Source of the DNA: Paenibacillus sp. XY044
GTDB taxonomy: Bacteria; Bacillota; Bacilli; Paenibacillales; Paenibacillaceae
Length of the DNA: 64,000 nucleotides
Reading direction: 5' to 3'
NCBI RefSeq assembly: GCF_002257645.1
Contig: NZ_NQMO01000013.1
Location: 100,631 to 164,630, forward strand
In this document: positions 23,858 to 32,574 of the stretch, piece by piece
Position numbering within the stretch: position 1 is the first letter of the stretch
How the letters are laid out: each line of letters opens with the position of its first letter
The notes under the pieces: generated by a model
Seen by the model: only the letters and a program-made list of their open reading frames with translations
Told to the model about the DNA's origin: nothing
Databases searched by the model: none
Made by a program: the position numbers and the translations under genes

Positions 23858-25831
23858 TTACGCGTCCTGCAGCTCCATCCACCGCTCATATGCCGCATCC
23901 AGCTTCGCCTGCAGCAGCTCCCGCTCTGCATGAAGCTCCTGCAGGCGCGCCAGATCGGATGCGGCGCTCTCCTTCAGCATGTCGGCATCGACCTGTCCGA
24001 GCTGGGCTTCGAGCTCCTTGATCGATTGCTCAAGCGAAGCGAAAGCGGGGGCGTCGTTCTTCCGGGAACGCCGCTCGCCGGCATTGGCGCGGGCAGCAGC
24101 CGGCTTGGATCCCGGCTCTTCGCCCGTTATGCCGGTTGCCGCGCCACGCGAGCCGTGGGCTTCTTCCTTCCGCTGCTGCGCTGCCAATTCGACCTCGCTC
24201 TGTTTGCGGATTTCCTGTTTGTAATCCTCAAAGTTACCGATGAAGGAGCGGACACGCTCGTGATCCAGGCTCCAAATTTTTCTAGCCAGTCTGTTGATAA
24301 AATACCGGTCGTGGGACACGCCGAAAATGGTGCCAGGAAACTCCTCCAGTGCCTCTTCCAACGCTTCCCTGGCGTCAATGTCCAGATGGTTGGTCGGTTC
24401 ATCCAGAATCAGCAGATTGGGCTTCTGCTCCATCAGGATGGCGAAGCGCAGCCGCGTCCACTCCCCGCCGGAGAGGCTGCGGATGTCTTTGAATACATCG
24501 GCCCCGTAGAACAGGAAGCGCGCCAGCCTGCCGCGGGCTTCACCTTCCTCGATACCGGCCTGTTCCCGGTAGTACTGCAGCACGTTCTGCTTGACGGACT
24601 CCGGCGTTTCCTCCTGTGCGAGGTAGCCGATGCTGACGCGCGAGCCGACGGCCACGCTGCCTTCCGTCGGATCGAGCTGGCCAAGGACCAGCTTGATCAG
24701 CGTGCTTTTGCCGCTTCCGTTGCCGCCGAGCAGCATCACGGTTTCCCCGTACCGCAGCGTTTCGTTTACGCTTTTGAACAAGGTGCGCGTGCCATATGAT
24801 TTGGCCAACTCCTCGAACACGAGCACCTGCTTGCCGGAACGGTCTTCCTGCTGCAGTGCCAAATCCATCGTCTTGCGTTCAAGCACTGGACGCTTCAGCT
24901 TCACCATCCGGTCGAGCGCCTTCTGCATGGAGGCGGCCCGGCGGTGGAATCCGGCGTTCGGCGGATTGGAACGGTTGCCCCACTCGATCAGTTGTTTGAT
25001 GCTTTCCTGCATCTTTTTGATTTTTTTCTGCTGCTCCTGGTAATCGGCAAACTGCTGCAGCAGCCGCGCTTCCTTTTCCTTCTGATAACCGCTGTAGTCG
25101 GTATGGTAGGTAAAAGCTTCCCCGTCTTCAATCTCGACCACCTTGGTCACGAGTTTGTCGAGAAAATAACGGTCATGCGATATCGTGAGCACTGTGCCGC
25201 GGTATTCCTTCAGGAATTGCTCCAGCCATTCAATTGCCGCCATATCTAAATGGTTGGTCGGTTCATCCAGCAGGAGCACATCAGGCTGCTCAAGCAGCAG
25301 GGAGGCGAGCCCGATTTTCGTCTTCTCTCCGCCGGAGAGGGAGGCGAAGGGGCGGCTGTACTGGCTCGCGGGGATGCCGAGGCCGCCGGCGATGCGGTCA
25401 ATGGTCGCCTCCATTTCATAGCCGCCGGCCGCTTCGAACCGTTCCTGCAGCCTGCCGTATTCAGCGAGCCACTGCTCCGATTCTTTGCCGCCGGAAGCGG
25501 AAGGGCCCGACATCAACGCCTCCAGCTCGCGCATCCGCCGCTGCCATTCGAGCGGCGCGGCAAAAGCGCGCAGCATTACGTCGTACACCGATTCGCCGTT
25601 TCCGGCTTCGGGAATTTGGGCGAGGAAGCCGGTCTTGGCTCCCCGCGAAATGGAGATCTCGCCTTTGTCGGCCTTATCGCCGCCGTTCAACAAGTGGAGC
25701 AGCGTCGTTTTTCCGCAGCCGTTACGGCCGATCAGCGCCGCTTTTTCCCCTTCGCGGATTTCAAAGGATACATCGGACAGAACGAGCTGGGCACCATGGT
25801 ACTTTTGTATGTTTTTGCATTGAATCATCAT
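23858..25831 (-). CDS. ABC-F family ATPase, possibly antibiotic-responsive
   Basis: A 657-residue soluble protein with two ABC domains and no membrane segments. Walker A motifs are GRNGCGKTT and GGNGSGKST, signatures are LSGGEKTKIGLASLLLEQPDVLLLDEPTNHLD and LSGGEWTRLRFAILMEQKPNLLILDEPTNHLD. The interdomain P-site tether region (QFADYQEQQKKIKKMQESIKQLIEWGN) and a C-terminal Uup-like coiled coil (about 600-655) are present. ABC-F proteins bind the ribosomal E site and rescue stalled or drug-inhibited ribosomes. I start at ATG 25831, which has GGAGG eight bases upstream; the ATG five codons earlier has no ribosome site. The leader peptide and attenuator upstream suggest induction by a translation inhibitor. 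Confidence 0.88.
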   Translation of the reverse strand: MMIQCKNIQKYHGAQLVLSDVSFEIREGEKAALIGRNGCGKTTLLHLLNGGDKADKGEISISRGAKTGFLAQIPEAGNGESVYDVMLRAFAAPLEWQRRMRELEALMSGPSASGGKESEQWLAEYGRLQERFEAAGGYEMEATIDRIAGGLGIPASQYSRPFASLSGGEKTKIGLASLLLEQPDVLLLDEPTNHLDMAAIEWLEQFLKEYRGTVLTISHDRYFLDKLVTKVVEIEDGEAFTYHTDYSGYQKEKEARLLQQFADYQEQQKKIKKMQESIKQLIEWGNRSNPPNAGFHRRAASMQKALDRMVKLKRPVLERKTMDLALQQEDRSGKQVLVFEELAKSYGTRTLFKSVNETLRYGETVMLLGGNGSGKSTLIKLVLGQLDPTEGSVAVGSRVSIGYLAQEETPESVKQNVLQYYREQAGIEEGEARGRLARFLFYGADVFKDIRSLSGGEWTRLRFAILMEQKPNLLILDEPTNHLDIDAREALEEALEEFPGTIFGVSHDRYFINRLARKIWSLDHERVRSFIGNFEDYKQEIRKQSEVELAAQQRKEEAHGSRGAATGITGEEPGSKPAAARANAGERRSRKNDAPAFASLEQSIKELEAQLGQVDADMLKESAASDLARLQELHAERELLQAKLDAAYERWMELQDA

Positions 25832-25860
25832 CGTATTTTCCTCCATAGATGCCGCATCTA

Positions 25861-25895
25861 CAGAAAAAAGCCGCAGGGAAATGTCCCCGCGGCTT
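25861..25895 (-). terminator. Attenuator terminator in the ABC-F leader
   Basis: On the minus strand AAGCCGCGGGG pairs with CCCTGCGGCTT and is followed by TTTTC, 30 bases before the ABC-F start and after the leader peptide stop. Confidence 0.8.
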
Positions 25896-25900
25896 GAACG

Positions 25901-25920
25901 TTCAACGCTTATCCGTTGAA
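25901..25920 (-). promoter_or_regulatory. Hairpin directly after the leader peptide stop
   Basis: TTCAACG-N6-CGTTGAA, a perfect 7 bp hairpin one base past the leader peptide TAA. It lies within range of a ribosome at the end of the leader and may be one of the alternative pairings in the attenuator. Confidence 0.55.
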
Positions 25921-25921
25921 G

Positions 25922-26071
25922 TTAAGGTAGGAGCGGCATTTCGCAATTTTGTAAAACAACCGGATTGTTAAAAATGGACAGACGAATCCCGTTAACGGAA
26001 ACTCTGTAAAAAATGCCGGACAAAGCCATCGGCAGTTGATTGATCCGGTCGTTTGCAAAATTACGTACCAC
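25922..26071 (-). CDS. Leader peptide of the ABC-F gene (49 residues)
   Basis: A short ORF starting at GTG 26071 with a near-perfect ribosome site (AGGGAGGTGAGG) five bases upstream and ending at TAA 25922. The peptide begins MVRNFANDRINQLPMALSG and ends VVLQNCEMPLLP. No similarity to a known protein is evident. It lies between a good promoter (26107-26135) and a hairpin/terminator pair ahead of the ABC-F gene. That is the layout of ribosome-mediated attenuation known for resistance ABC-F genes such as vmlR and vga types. A role in sensing stalled ribosomes is inference. Confidence 0.65.
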   Translation of the reverse strand: MVRNFANDRINQLPMALSGIFYRVSVNGIRLSIFNNPVVLQNCEMPLLP

Positions 26072-26106
26072 TTCTACCTCACCTCCCTGTAAAAAAAGTT
26101 AGCTTC

Positions 26107-26135
26107 ATTGTATACACAATGGATGCCAAAAGCAA
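26107..26135 (-). promoter_or_regulatory. Sigma-A promoter of the ABC-F leader
   Basis: On the minus strand TTGCTT (26135-26130) and TACAAT (26112-26107) with a 17-base spacer. The start point should fall near 26100, 30 bases before the leader peptide. Confidence 0.65.
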
Positions 26136-26343
26136 GCAGCGGATGAAAACTATTTTTAAAAATGGTCATCTAACCCTGAATAGGTCCCCAGCAGGCTTTG
26201 GATGTGTGATCCCATTGGACTTCTGAGCCACCGAGGCGGTGTTAGTGTTAACGGGGCTCATTTGTTAAAGGGGGCGGGCATTTATCTCCAGACCGGCATT
26301 ATAATACAATAAGAAACAGTCGTTGAAATGAGTGGAGGGCCCC

Positions 26344-27441
26344 ATGAAGAAAAAAATAATGTTTACCGGCGGGGGATCCGCCGGACATGTCACCGTCAAC
26401 CTGGCGCTGATCCCGTTGTTTCGCAAGGAAGGCTGGACGGTGGAATACATAGGCTCGGTCAACGGGATCGAGCGGGAGCTTGTGTCACCGCTTTCGGATG
26501 TCGCGTATTTTCCGATATCGACGGGAAAGCTGCGCAGATATCTGGACTGGCAAAACGCCAAGGATCCGTTCCGGATCGCTAAGGGCGTCTATCAGGCATA
26601 CCGTCTCATCCGCAGCCGGAAGCCGGCTATTCTGTTCTCAAAAGGCGGGTTCGTATCCGTGCCTGTCGTTATCGGGGCCTGGCTGAACCGGGTACCGGTC
26701 ATTATTCACGAGTCGGACATTACACCGGGACTGGCGAACCGGATTGCCATCCCGATGGCCGAAGCGGTGTGCACGACGTTCCCGGAAGCAGCGGCTCATA
26801 TCGGCAAGGGCAAGGGCCGACATGTAGGCGCCGTCATCCGGGATGAGCTGAAACGGGGCAGCGCCGCCGCCGGCCGGGCGCTGTGCGGCTTCACCCCGGG
26901 GCGGCCTGTCCTGCTGGTTATGGGCGGCAGCCTCGGCGCGCAGAGCATTAACCGGGCGGTGCGGCAGGCGCTGCCTGAGCTGACGGAAGTTTTTCAAGTC
27001 GTGCATTTATGCGGGAAAGGGCAGCTGGATCCGGAATTGACGGTTCCCGGCTACCGTCAATTCGAATACATTCGTGAAGAACTGCCGGATGTGCTGGCCA
27101 TGTCGGATTTGGTGGTTACCCGTGCCGGATCCAATTCGATCTTTGAGTTTCTTTCCTTACGTAAGCCGATGCTGCTCATCCCGTTGACCCGGCAGCAGAG
27201 CCGGGGCGATCAGATCCTCAACGCGCGTTCGTTCGTAAAGGCGGGTTATGCTGAAATGCTGGAAGAGAGGGGACTGTCCCCGGTCACGCTGCTTGAGCGG
27301 ATTCGGGCATTGCATGCCAGTCGGGATGCCTACATATCGGCTATGGCCGACAGCCAAAAGACGGACGCGCTTGCGGAAGTGTTCAAGCTGATCAAAGAAA
27401 CCGTAAGGCGCCGGCAAGGATGGTCTGCACGGAGGAAATGA
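26344..27441 (+). CDS. murG: MurG-like UDP-GlcNAc transferase
   Basis: A 365-residue GT28 glycosyltransferase: undecaprenyldiphospho-muramoylpentapeptide beta-N-acetylglucosaminyltransferase, the lipid I to lipid II step at the inner membrane face. The family loops are clear: GGGSAGHVTVN (G-loop 1), HESDITPGLANR, LLVMGGSLGAQSINRAV (G-loop 2) and VTRAGSNSIFEFLSLRKPMLLIPL, the UDP-GlcNAc site. The ATG at 26344 follows GTGGAGGG. It is a lone gene outside any division/cell-wall cluster, so it may be a second MurG paralogue, as in Bacillus cereus group genomes, or an enzyme with a modified role. Confidence 0.87.
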   Translation: MKKKIMFTGGGSAGHVTVNLALIPLFRKEGWTVEYIGSVNGIERELVSPLSDVAYFPISTGKLRRYLDWQNAKDPFRIAKGVYQAYRLIRSRKPAILFSKGGFVSVPVVIGAWLNRVPVIIHESDITPGLANRIAIPMAEAVCTTFPEAAAHIGKGKGRHVGAVIRDELKRGSAAAGRALCGFTPGRPVLLVMGGSLGAQSINRAVRQALPELTEVFQVVHLCGKGQLDPELTVPGYRQFEYIREELPDVLAMSDLVVTRAGSNSIFEFLSLRKPMLLIPLTRQQSRGDQILNARSFVKAGYAEMLEERGLSPVTLLERIRALHASRDAYISAMADSQKTDALAEVFKLIKETVRRRQGWSARRK

Positions 27442-27559
27442 ACCCCATCTAACCTGAACTGATGGAGAACAAGAGTTCCTAATTTTTCGCTTTCCTGACC
27501 GGAACTATGGTATATTGAGTACACGAGATTTTAGGACAGGGCCGGAAAGGACGGAAGAC

Positions 27560-30500
27560 ATGCTGGCATTTACTTCGCAAAGAATCAGATCATTATGCGG
27601 CGCATCCGCCTTTAAACGGGGTGAGGAATATTGCGCCTACGGTCAGGTCATGATCGTGGAACGCGATGACGATAATCGCTACATCGAAGCGGTGGTTCAG
27701 GACGAGGACATCTACCGGGTGGAGGTCGATATCGACGGTGCGGATTTCAGCGCGACCTGTCACTGTGCGGGCTTCGGCGGATATTATCCTTACTGCAAGC
27801 ATATTGCCGCCGTCTTGATCTATCTGCTGGAGGAAGAAAAGGGCGGGGCGGACCGCCTGCAGCGGCGGGGGGAGGTCGTCCCCATTCCGACGCCTGCGGT
27901 TTCCTCCAGGGACGTGCGCCTCACCAACGGGCTGATCGAGCTGTTTGACCAGATGGCGGAAGGCGAACGGCTGAAGACCGGCCAAAAAGCAGCGAGCGCG
28001 CTCAAGGAAACGCTGGTTGTGGAATGGATCTGCAAAGTAACGGACGAGTATCAACCGGAACCGAAATTCCGGATCGAGATGAAGGTCGGGCCGAATCGGC
28101 TGTACGTCGTGCAAAATGTTAGGCAGTTTCTGCTTCACATCGAGGAAGGTAGAAGCCTGCCCTTTACTAAGCTGTTCACATACAGTCCGAAGCAGCATAC
28201 GTTCCGGACTGAGGACTGGGCGGTCATCGAGATGCTGATCCGGATTTGCGGCAGCGAGTTCGCGTATGATGAAACAGGCCGGTCCATTCCTGGCTTCGCA
28301 GCCTCGGGCAGCCAGCGGATGCTGACCATCCCGCCGCTTGGCTGGAGCGAGCTGCTGCCTTTGCTGGTCAAGGCCGGGGCCGCGATGGAGCGCGAGTATG
28401 CTCCACCCCTGCCGATGCAGCTGGGCGAAGGCCAGATCCCGCTGTCGTTCCATGTGGGCAGCATGGATAGCGGAGAGGCTTATCACCTGGAAATCAACGG
28501 ACTGAAGCGGGTCGCCGTGATGACTGCATACGGCTGTGCGGCCGTTGACGGCATGATTTACCAGCTGCCGGCTCGCGACCTGCTCCTTTTATCAGAGATG
28601 AAAACCTTGATATACCGCTATGACCATAAGCGGATTAACGTATCCCCCCACCAGATGGACGCACTGATGGAGAAGGTAGTTCCCGGCCTGCGGCGCATCG
28701 GCAGGGTCGGCATGGACGCGAGCGTCCGCGATCAGCTGGTGCAGCCGGACCTGGTGGCCAAGTTGTACTTGGACCGGGATGAAACCGAGCTGACCGCGAG
28801 GCTGGAATTCGTGTACGACGGGGTTGTGATCGATGCTTTTGCCGATACGGATGCCCGGAAAGACGGAGACTTTATTCTGGTCCGGGATACTGAGAAGGAA
28901 CGGCGGATTATCGCAGCCTTGAGAGAGACGGACTTTGTGCAGAGCGGACGCGAAATGGTGCTGGATCTGTCGGAAGAAGACAGTGTCTATGATATCCTGT
29001 TTCACTTGCTGCCCAAGCTGGAAAAATGGGTTCAAGTATACGCCACTCCAGCCGTCAAGCAGCTGATGCACAATCCGAACAAGCCTCCGAAAATCAATGC
29101 GGACACCGACCATACGACCAACTGGCTCGAGATCAATTTTGAGCTGGATCACGTGAGCGATAAGGAAATCCGTAAGCTGCTGCTAAGCGTGGTCGAGAAA
29201 CGTAAGTATTACCGTCTTCCCGGCGGTGCTTATGTGTCCTTGGAAAAGGAAGCCTTCCAAACCTTCGGCGAGCTGTATGACGAGCTCGGCATGAAAAAAG
29301 GCGATATTACCGGCAGCCGCATCCATCTTCCTCTGGTCAAGGGTCTGCAGCTCCGTGACAAGGAAGGGCGAGCTTACGGGATCCAGATGGGGAAAGCGCT
29401 GCGGCAGCTGATTGATCATATGACGCATCCCGAGCATATGGACTTCGAATTGCCGGATGAGCTTGCCGCCGTGCTCCGGGATTACCAGCGGGACGGCTTC
29501 CAGTGGCTGAAGACGCTGGGGAATTACCGGTTCGGCGGGATTCTGGCCGACGATATGGGGCTTGGCAAAACGCTGCAAAGCATTGCCTACATTGTGTCCG
29601 AGTGCAGGGAGAAGAATGGGGACGGAGGACATTTGCCAGTCCTGATCGTCTCTCCGGCATCGCTCGTATACAACTGGGAGAGCGAATTCCAAAAATTCGC
29701 TCCGTCCATTCAGGTTCACGTGGCCTTGGGTGCACGGAAGGAGCGAAGCGATTCCCTGATTCGCATCGCGGCTGCAGGCGCAGAAACGGAATCTCCAAAC
29801 GGCATTGCTGCGGAGCAAGCGGATGTGATTATCACGTCCTATCCGTCTCTTCGCAAAGATATCCGGCTGTACCAGGAAATGGGCTTCAGCACCCTGTTCC
29901 TTGACGAAGCCCAGATGATCAAAAACTACGCGACGCAGACCGCCCAGGCAGTGCGCGAAATCCGTGCGGAGCGGAGGTTTGCATTGACGGGCACCCCGAT
30001 CGAAAACGCGGTCGACGAGCTGTGGTCGATTTTCGAAGCGGTATTCCCGGGCCTTTTTACGGGGCAGAAAGCTTTCCGCGGTCTGACCCGGGGTCAGATC
30101 TCCCGAATTGTGCAGCCGTTCATTTTGCGCCGGTTAAGGGCCGATGTGCTGGACGAGCTGCCGGAACGAATTGAGACGGTTCAGCACTCGGAGCTGAGCC
30201 TTGAGCAGAAGAAGCTGTACGCCGCTTATCTCGAGGAATTCAAAGAAGAGACGATGCGTGACCTGGAGATGGAAGGATTCCAGAAGAGCCGGATGAAAAT
30301 TTTGGCCGGCATCACGAGACTCCGTCAGCTATGCTGCCACCCCTCGCTGTTTGTGGACGGGTACAAAGGTCCGGCCGGCAAGCTCTCCCAGCTGCTGGAC
30401 GTGGTCGACGAATGCCTCAGCAGCGGGCGGCGGATCTTGATCTTTTCCCAGTTTACGAGCATGCTTCGTATTATCCGCAGCGAACTGGGTAAGCGGGGGA

Positions 30501-30886
30501 TTCCGGTCTTTTATCTGGACGGACAGACTCCGGCCAAGGAGAGGGTGGACACCTGTTCGCGGTTTAACCGGGGAGAGAACGACGTGTTCCTGATCTCGCT
30601 CAAAGCAGGAGGGACGGGTCTGAATTTGACCGGAGCGGACACGGTCATCCTGTACGATTTGTGGTGGAATCCGGCGGTGGAGGAACAGGCCGCGGGACGC
30701 GCCCACCGGATGGGACAGAAAAACGTGGTCCAAGTCATTCGCCTGGTTACGAAGGGCACGGTAGAGGAAAAGATGTTGGAGCTGCAGCAGCGGAAGAAGG
30801 ATTTGATCCGCGAAGTGATGGAGTCGGCGGATGATACGGTCACGACCTTGACCGAACAGGAAATCCGCGAGCTGCTCGCTATATAG
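27560..30886 (+). CDS. SWIM-domain SNF2/RapA-type helicase
   Basis: About 1108 residues. The N-terminal part has a SWIM zinc motif (CHCAGFGGYYPYCKHIAAVL, C-x-C...C-x-H, near residue 72-90). A long middle region of unknown role follows. The C-terminal half is a Swi2/Snf2 ATPase with DDMGLGKTLQSIAY (motif I), ITSYPSLRKDI, LDEAQMIKN (motif II), ALTGTPIENAVDELWSIF (III), LIFSQFTSMLRII, LISLKAGGTGLNLTGAD (V) and WWNPAVEEQAAGRAHRMGQ (VI). Such proteins remodel nucleoprotein complexes, possibly during transcription or repair. I prefer the ATG at 27560 (AAAGGACGG upstream) over an upstream TTG at 27515. It is monocistronic, with a terminator after it. Confidence 0.9.
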   Translation: MLAFTSQRIRSLCGASAFKRGEEYCAYGQVMIVERDDDNRYIEAVVQDEDIYRVEVDIDGADFSATCHCAGFGGYYPYCKHIAAVLIYLLEEEKGGADRLQRRGEVVPIPTPAVSSRDVRLTNGLIELFDQMAEGERLKTGQKAASALKETLVVEWICKVTDEYQPEPKFRIEMKVGPNRLYVVQNVRQFLLHIEEGRSLPFTKLFTYSPKQHTFRTEDWAVIEMLIRICGSEFAYDETGRSIPGFAASGSQRMLTIPPLGWSELLPLLVKAGAAMEREYAPPLPMQLGEGQIPLSFHVGSMDSGEAYHLEINGLKRVAVMTAYGCAAVDGMIYQLPARDLLLLSEMKTLIYRYDHKRINVSPHQMDALMEKVVPGLRRIGRVGMDASVRDQLVQPDLVAKLYLDRDETELTARLEFVYDGVVIDAFADTDARKDGDFILVRDTEKERRIIAALRETDFVQSGREMVLDLSEEDSVYDILFHLLPKLEKWVQVYATPAVKQLMHNPNKPPKINADTDHTTNWLEINFELDHVSDKEIRKLLLSVVEKRKYYRLPGGAYVSLEKEAFQTFGELYDELGMKKGDITGSRIHLPLVKGLQLRDKEGRAYGIQMGKALRQLIDHMTHPEHMDFELPDELAAVLRDYQRDGFQWLKTLGNYRFGGILADDMGLGKTLQSIAYIVSECREKNGDGGHLPVLIVSPASLVYNWESEFQKFAPSIQVHVALGARKERSDSLIRIAAAGAETESPNGIAAEQADVIITSYPSLRKDIRLYQEMGFSTLFLDEAQMIKNYATQTAQAVREIRAERRFALTGTPIENAVDELWSIFEAVFPGLFTGQKAFRGLTRGQISRIVQPFILRRLRADVLDELPERIETVQHSELSLEQKKLYAAYLEEFKEETMRDLEMEGFQKSRMKILAGITRLRQLCCHPSLFVDGYKGPAGKLSQLLDVVDECLSSGRRILIFSQFTSMLRIIRSELGKRGIPVFYLDGQTPAKERVDTCSRFNRGENDVFLISLKAGGTGLNLTGADTVILYDLWWNPAVEEQAAGRAHRMGQKNVVQVIRLVTKGTVEEKMLELQQRKKDLIREVMESADDTVTTLTEQEIRELLAI

Positions 30887-30918
30887 AAAGTCATTTTATA
30901 TCATGGAAGCACCATGAG

Positions 30919-30946
30919 CCGGACCCGGGAGGGGCCGGTTTTTTCT
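30919..30946 (+). terminator. Rho-independent terminator after the SNF2 gene
   Basis: CCGGACCC pairs with GGG-CCGG around a purine-rich loop and is followed by TTTTTT. Confidence 0.75.
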
Positions 30947-31110
30947 TGTTCGGCTGTGGAATCCGCCGGGTCTCCATTATTTTTCGGTAAATTTTCATGA
31001 AGAGGATGCAGGAATATGAACGGCAATGGCGAAATTTACCTCTATGCTATAGTATAAATGACCTATTGCTTGTAAACCAATCACGGACTTGGGAATGAGG
31101 AGAAGAATGT

Positions 31111-32205
31111 ATGCGAAATCGATACAATCACGGTATCCTAACCAATTCAGGGCCTCATCTGTACAGCATGGATACAGGGGGAAGCCGCGAACAGGGCGCT
31201 GATGCGCCACCGGTAAGCGGATATATGCCTCGTGACGAAAGTGCGGCTGCGTCAGCGGCAGCCGGCTCCATAACACGTCTTTTTTCTAGCCAACCGACCT
31301 ACAGCAGCGCTTGTCTCAAGCGCAGTGAACTTATAAACCGGCAACATTTGCAGCAGCAGGGGCAGATTGCATTGGACGAAGCGGAGAAATTATCGTTTGA
31401 GGCCGATTGGTACGACAATCAGCTGGAGTGGATTGCGACGATCCATCAAATGCACGGGGAGCCGGTATTCTGGGATATTATTGCCGCTATGGCTCCTCCG
31501 TTCCCGAGAGGGGAGGAGGGACCGAAGGAGAAGCTGGCCGCGCATAATTTGGCGGCTTTCCAGCCGACCCGCATCCAGAAGCTCCTCAAGCAGGACGCCA
31601 TGATCCGGGAGGAGCTGGAAAGACAAGTTCAGCTGGCGCGGGAAGAGGACCGCAAAGACTATCTGCAATGGAAAGCAGCAAACGATTTTGCCCATGACAT
31701 CCTGGACGGCAACCGCACCGCCTATTTGCGGGTTTTGGAAGAGATGGCCCCGCTGCAGGAATTGGCCATGCTGGGGAGCGGCCTCGAGTTCAGCGTCCGG
31801 AGCAGCTCCGAGGTGGAGGTGGAACTGGATGTCAATTCACAGCAGGTGATCCCGCGCGAGGCGAAAGTCCGCACGGAGGGAGGCGTGGCTTCGCTTGAAC
31901 TATCCGCCCCCGAACGCAATGATCTGGAGCTGGATTACATCTGCGGCTCCGTCCTCCGGATCGCAGGCGAGCTGTTTGCCCTGCTCCCGCTGGATACGGT
32001 CGTCGTACAGGCAAGAGACACTAAAATGAACGGAAAGACCGGTCAGGAGGAATACCTTACGGTGCTGTCGATCCGTATCGACCGCAAATTTATTGCCGGC
32101 CATCATACAGGACGTGAACGATCCCTGGAGGTGTTGACGCATTGTCCTCACCGGATAGCGTACGATCCCGGAACCGGTTTTGAACCGGTTGACGAACTTC
32201 TGTAA
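31111..32205 (+). CDS. Hypothetical protein, family not recognised
   Basis: A 364-residue soluble protein with no signal peptide or membrane segment. The first 60 residues are low-complexity and alanine/serine-rich. About 70-190 is helical and charged (KRSELINRQHLQQQGQIALDEAEKLSFEADWYDNQLEW, REELERQVQLAREEDRK). About 220-330 is predicted beta-rich with a VEVELDVNSQQVIPREAKV segment and ends KFIAGHHTGRERSLEVLTHCPHRIAYDPGTGFEPV. No catalytic motif is obvious. GAGGAGAAG precedes the ATG, and codon use resembles the neighbours, so it is very likely expressed. It stands alone between two terminators. Confidence 0.75.
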   Translation: MRNRYNHGILTNSGPHLYSMDTGGSREQGADAPPVSGYMPRDESAAASAAAGSITRLFSSQPTYSSACLKRSELINRQHLQQQGQIALDEAEKLSFEADWYDNQLEWIATIHQMHGEPVFWDIIAAMAPPFPRGEEGPKEKLAAHNLAAFQPTRIQKLLKQDAMIREELERQVQLAREEDRKDYLQWKAANDFAHDILDGNRTAYLRVLEEMAPLQELAMLGSGLEFSVRSSSEVEVELDVNSQQVIPREAKVRTEGGVASLELSAPERNDLELDYICGSVLRIAGELFALLPLDTVVVQARDTKMNGKTGQEEYLTVLSIRIDRKFIAGHHTGRERSLEVLTHCPHRIAYDPGTGFEPVDELL

Positions 32206-32223
32206 CCGGCATGCTCATGTCAT

Positions 32224-32284
32224 AGGCTGTCTCTGGGTGACCGACCGTTTGTGTCGGGTGGATCATCCGGGGACAGTCTTTTTT
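32224..32284 (+). terminator. Rho-independent terminator after the hypothetical gene
   Basis: GGCTGTCTCTGGGTGACC pairs with GGATCATCCGGGGACAGTC with several G-U pairs, then TTTTTT. Confidence 0.75.
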
Positions 32285-32574
32285 AGCTGCAAAACATAAC
32301 TGAAGTCGTCTGTCCATTCATGAAATACATGTCAATAAACGGTTTTCGTATGCGACGGAAGAATTATTTTTCAACAATAAATGGCGAAAAAGCTCATATA
32401 TTGGTACCATATGCACTTGTTTACCACCAGGGGACATTTGTTAATATAATAGAAAACGTCTATGACAGCTGCGGCAACCTAAAGAAGATCGTTTTTTACT
32501 GACAGGGAGGCGGCATTTTAATCTGTACATAGATCAGTAGAGAGAGCATGAAGTATGGAGATGGGAGTGAGCGC

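Noticed and set aside
26224..26268. Hairpin TGAGCC...GGCTCA before murG
   Set aside because: Only six outer pairs with a long, partly paired interior and a weak T tail. It could be a terminator or nothing, so I did not list it.
32320..32502. 60-codon frame between two terminator-bounded genes
   Set aside because: No ribosome site near its ATG and no recognisable sequence. It is probably chance in an AT-rich gap.
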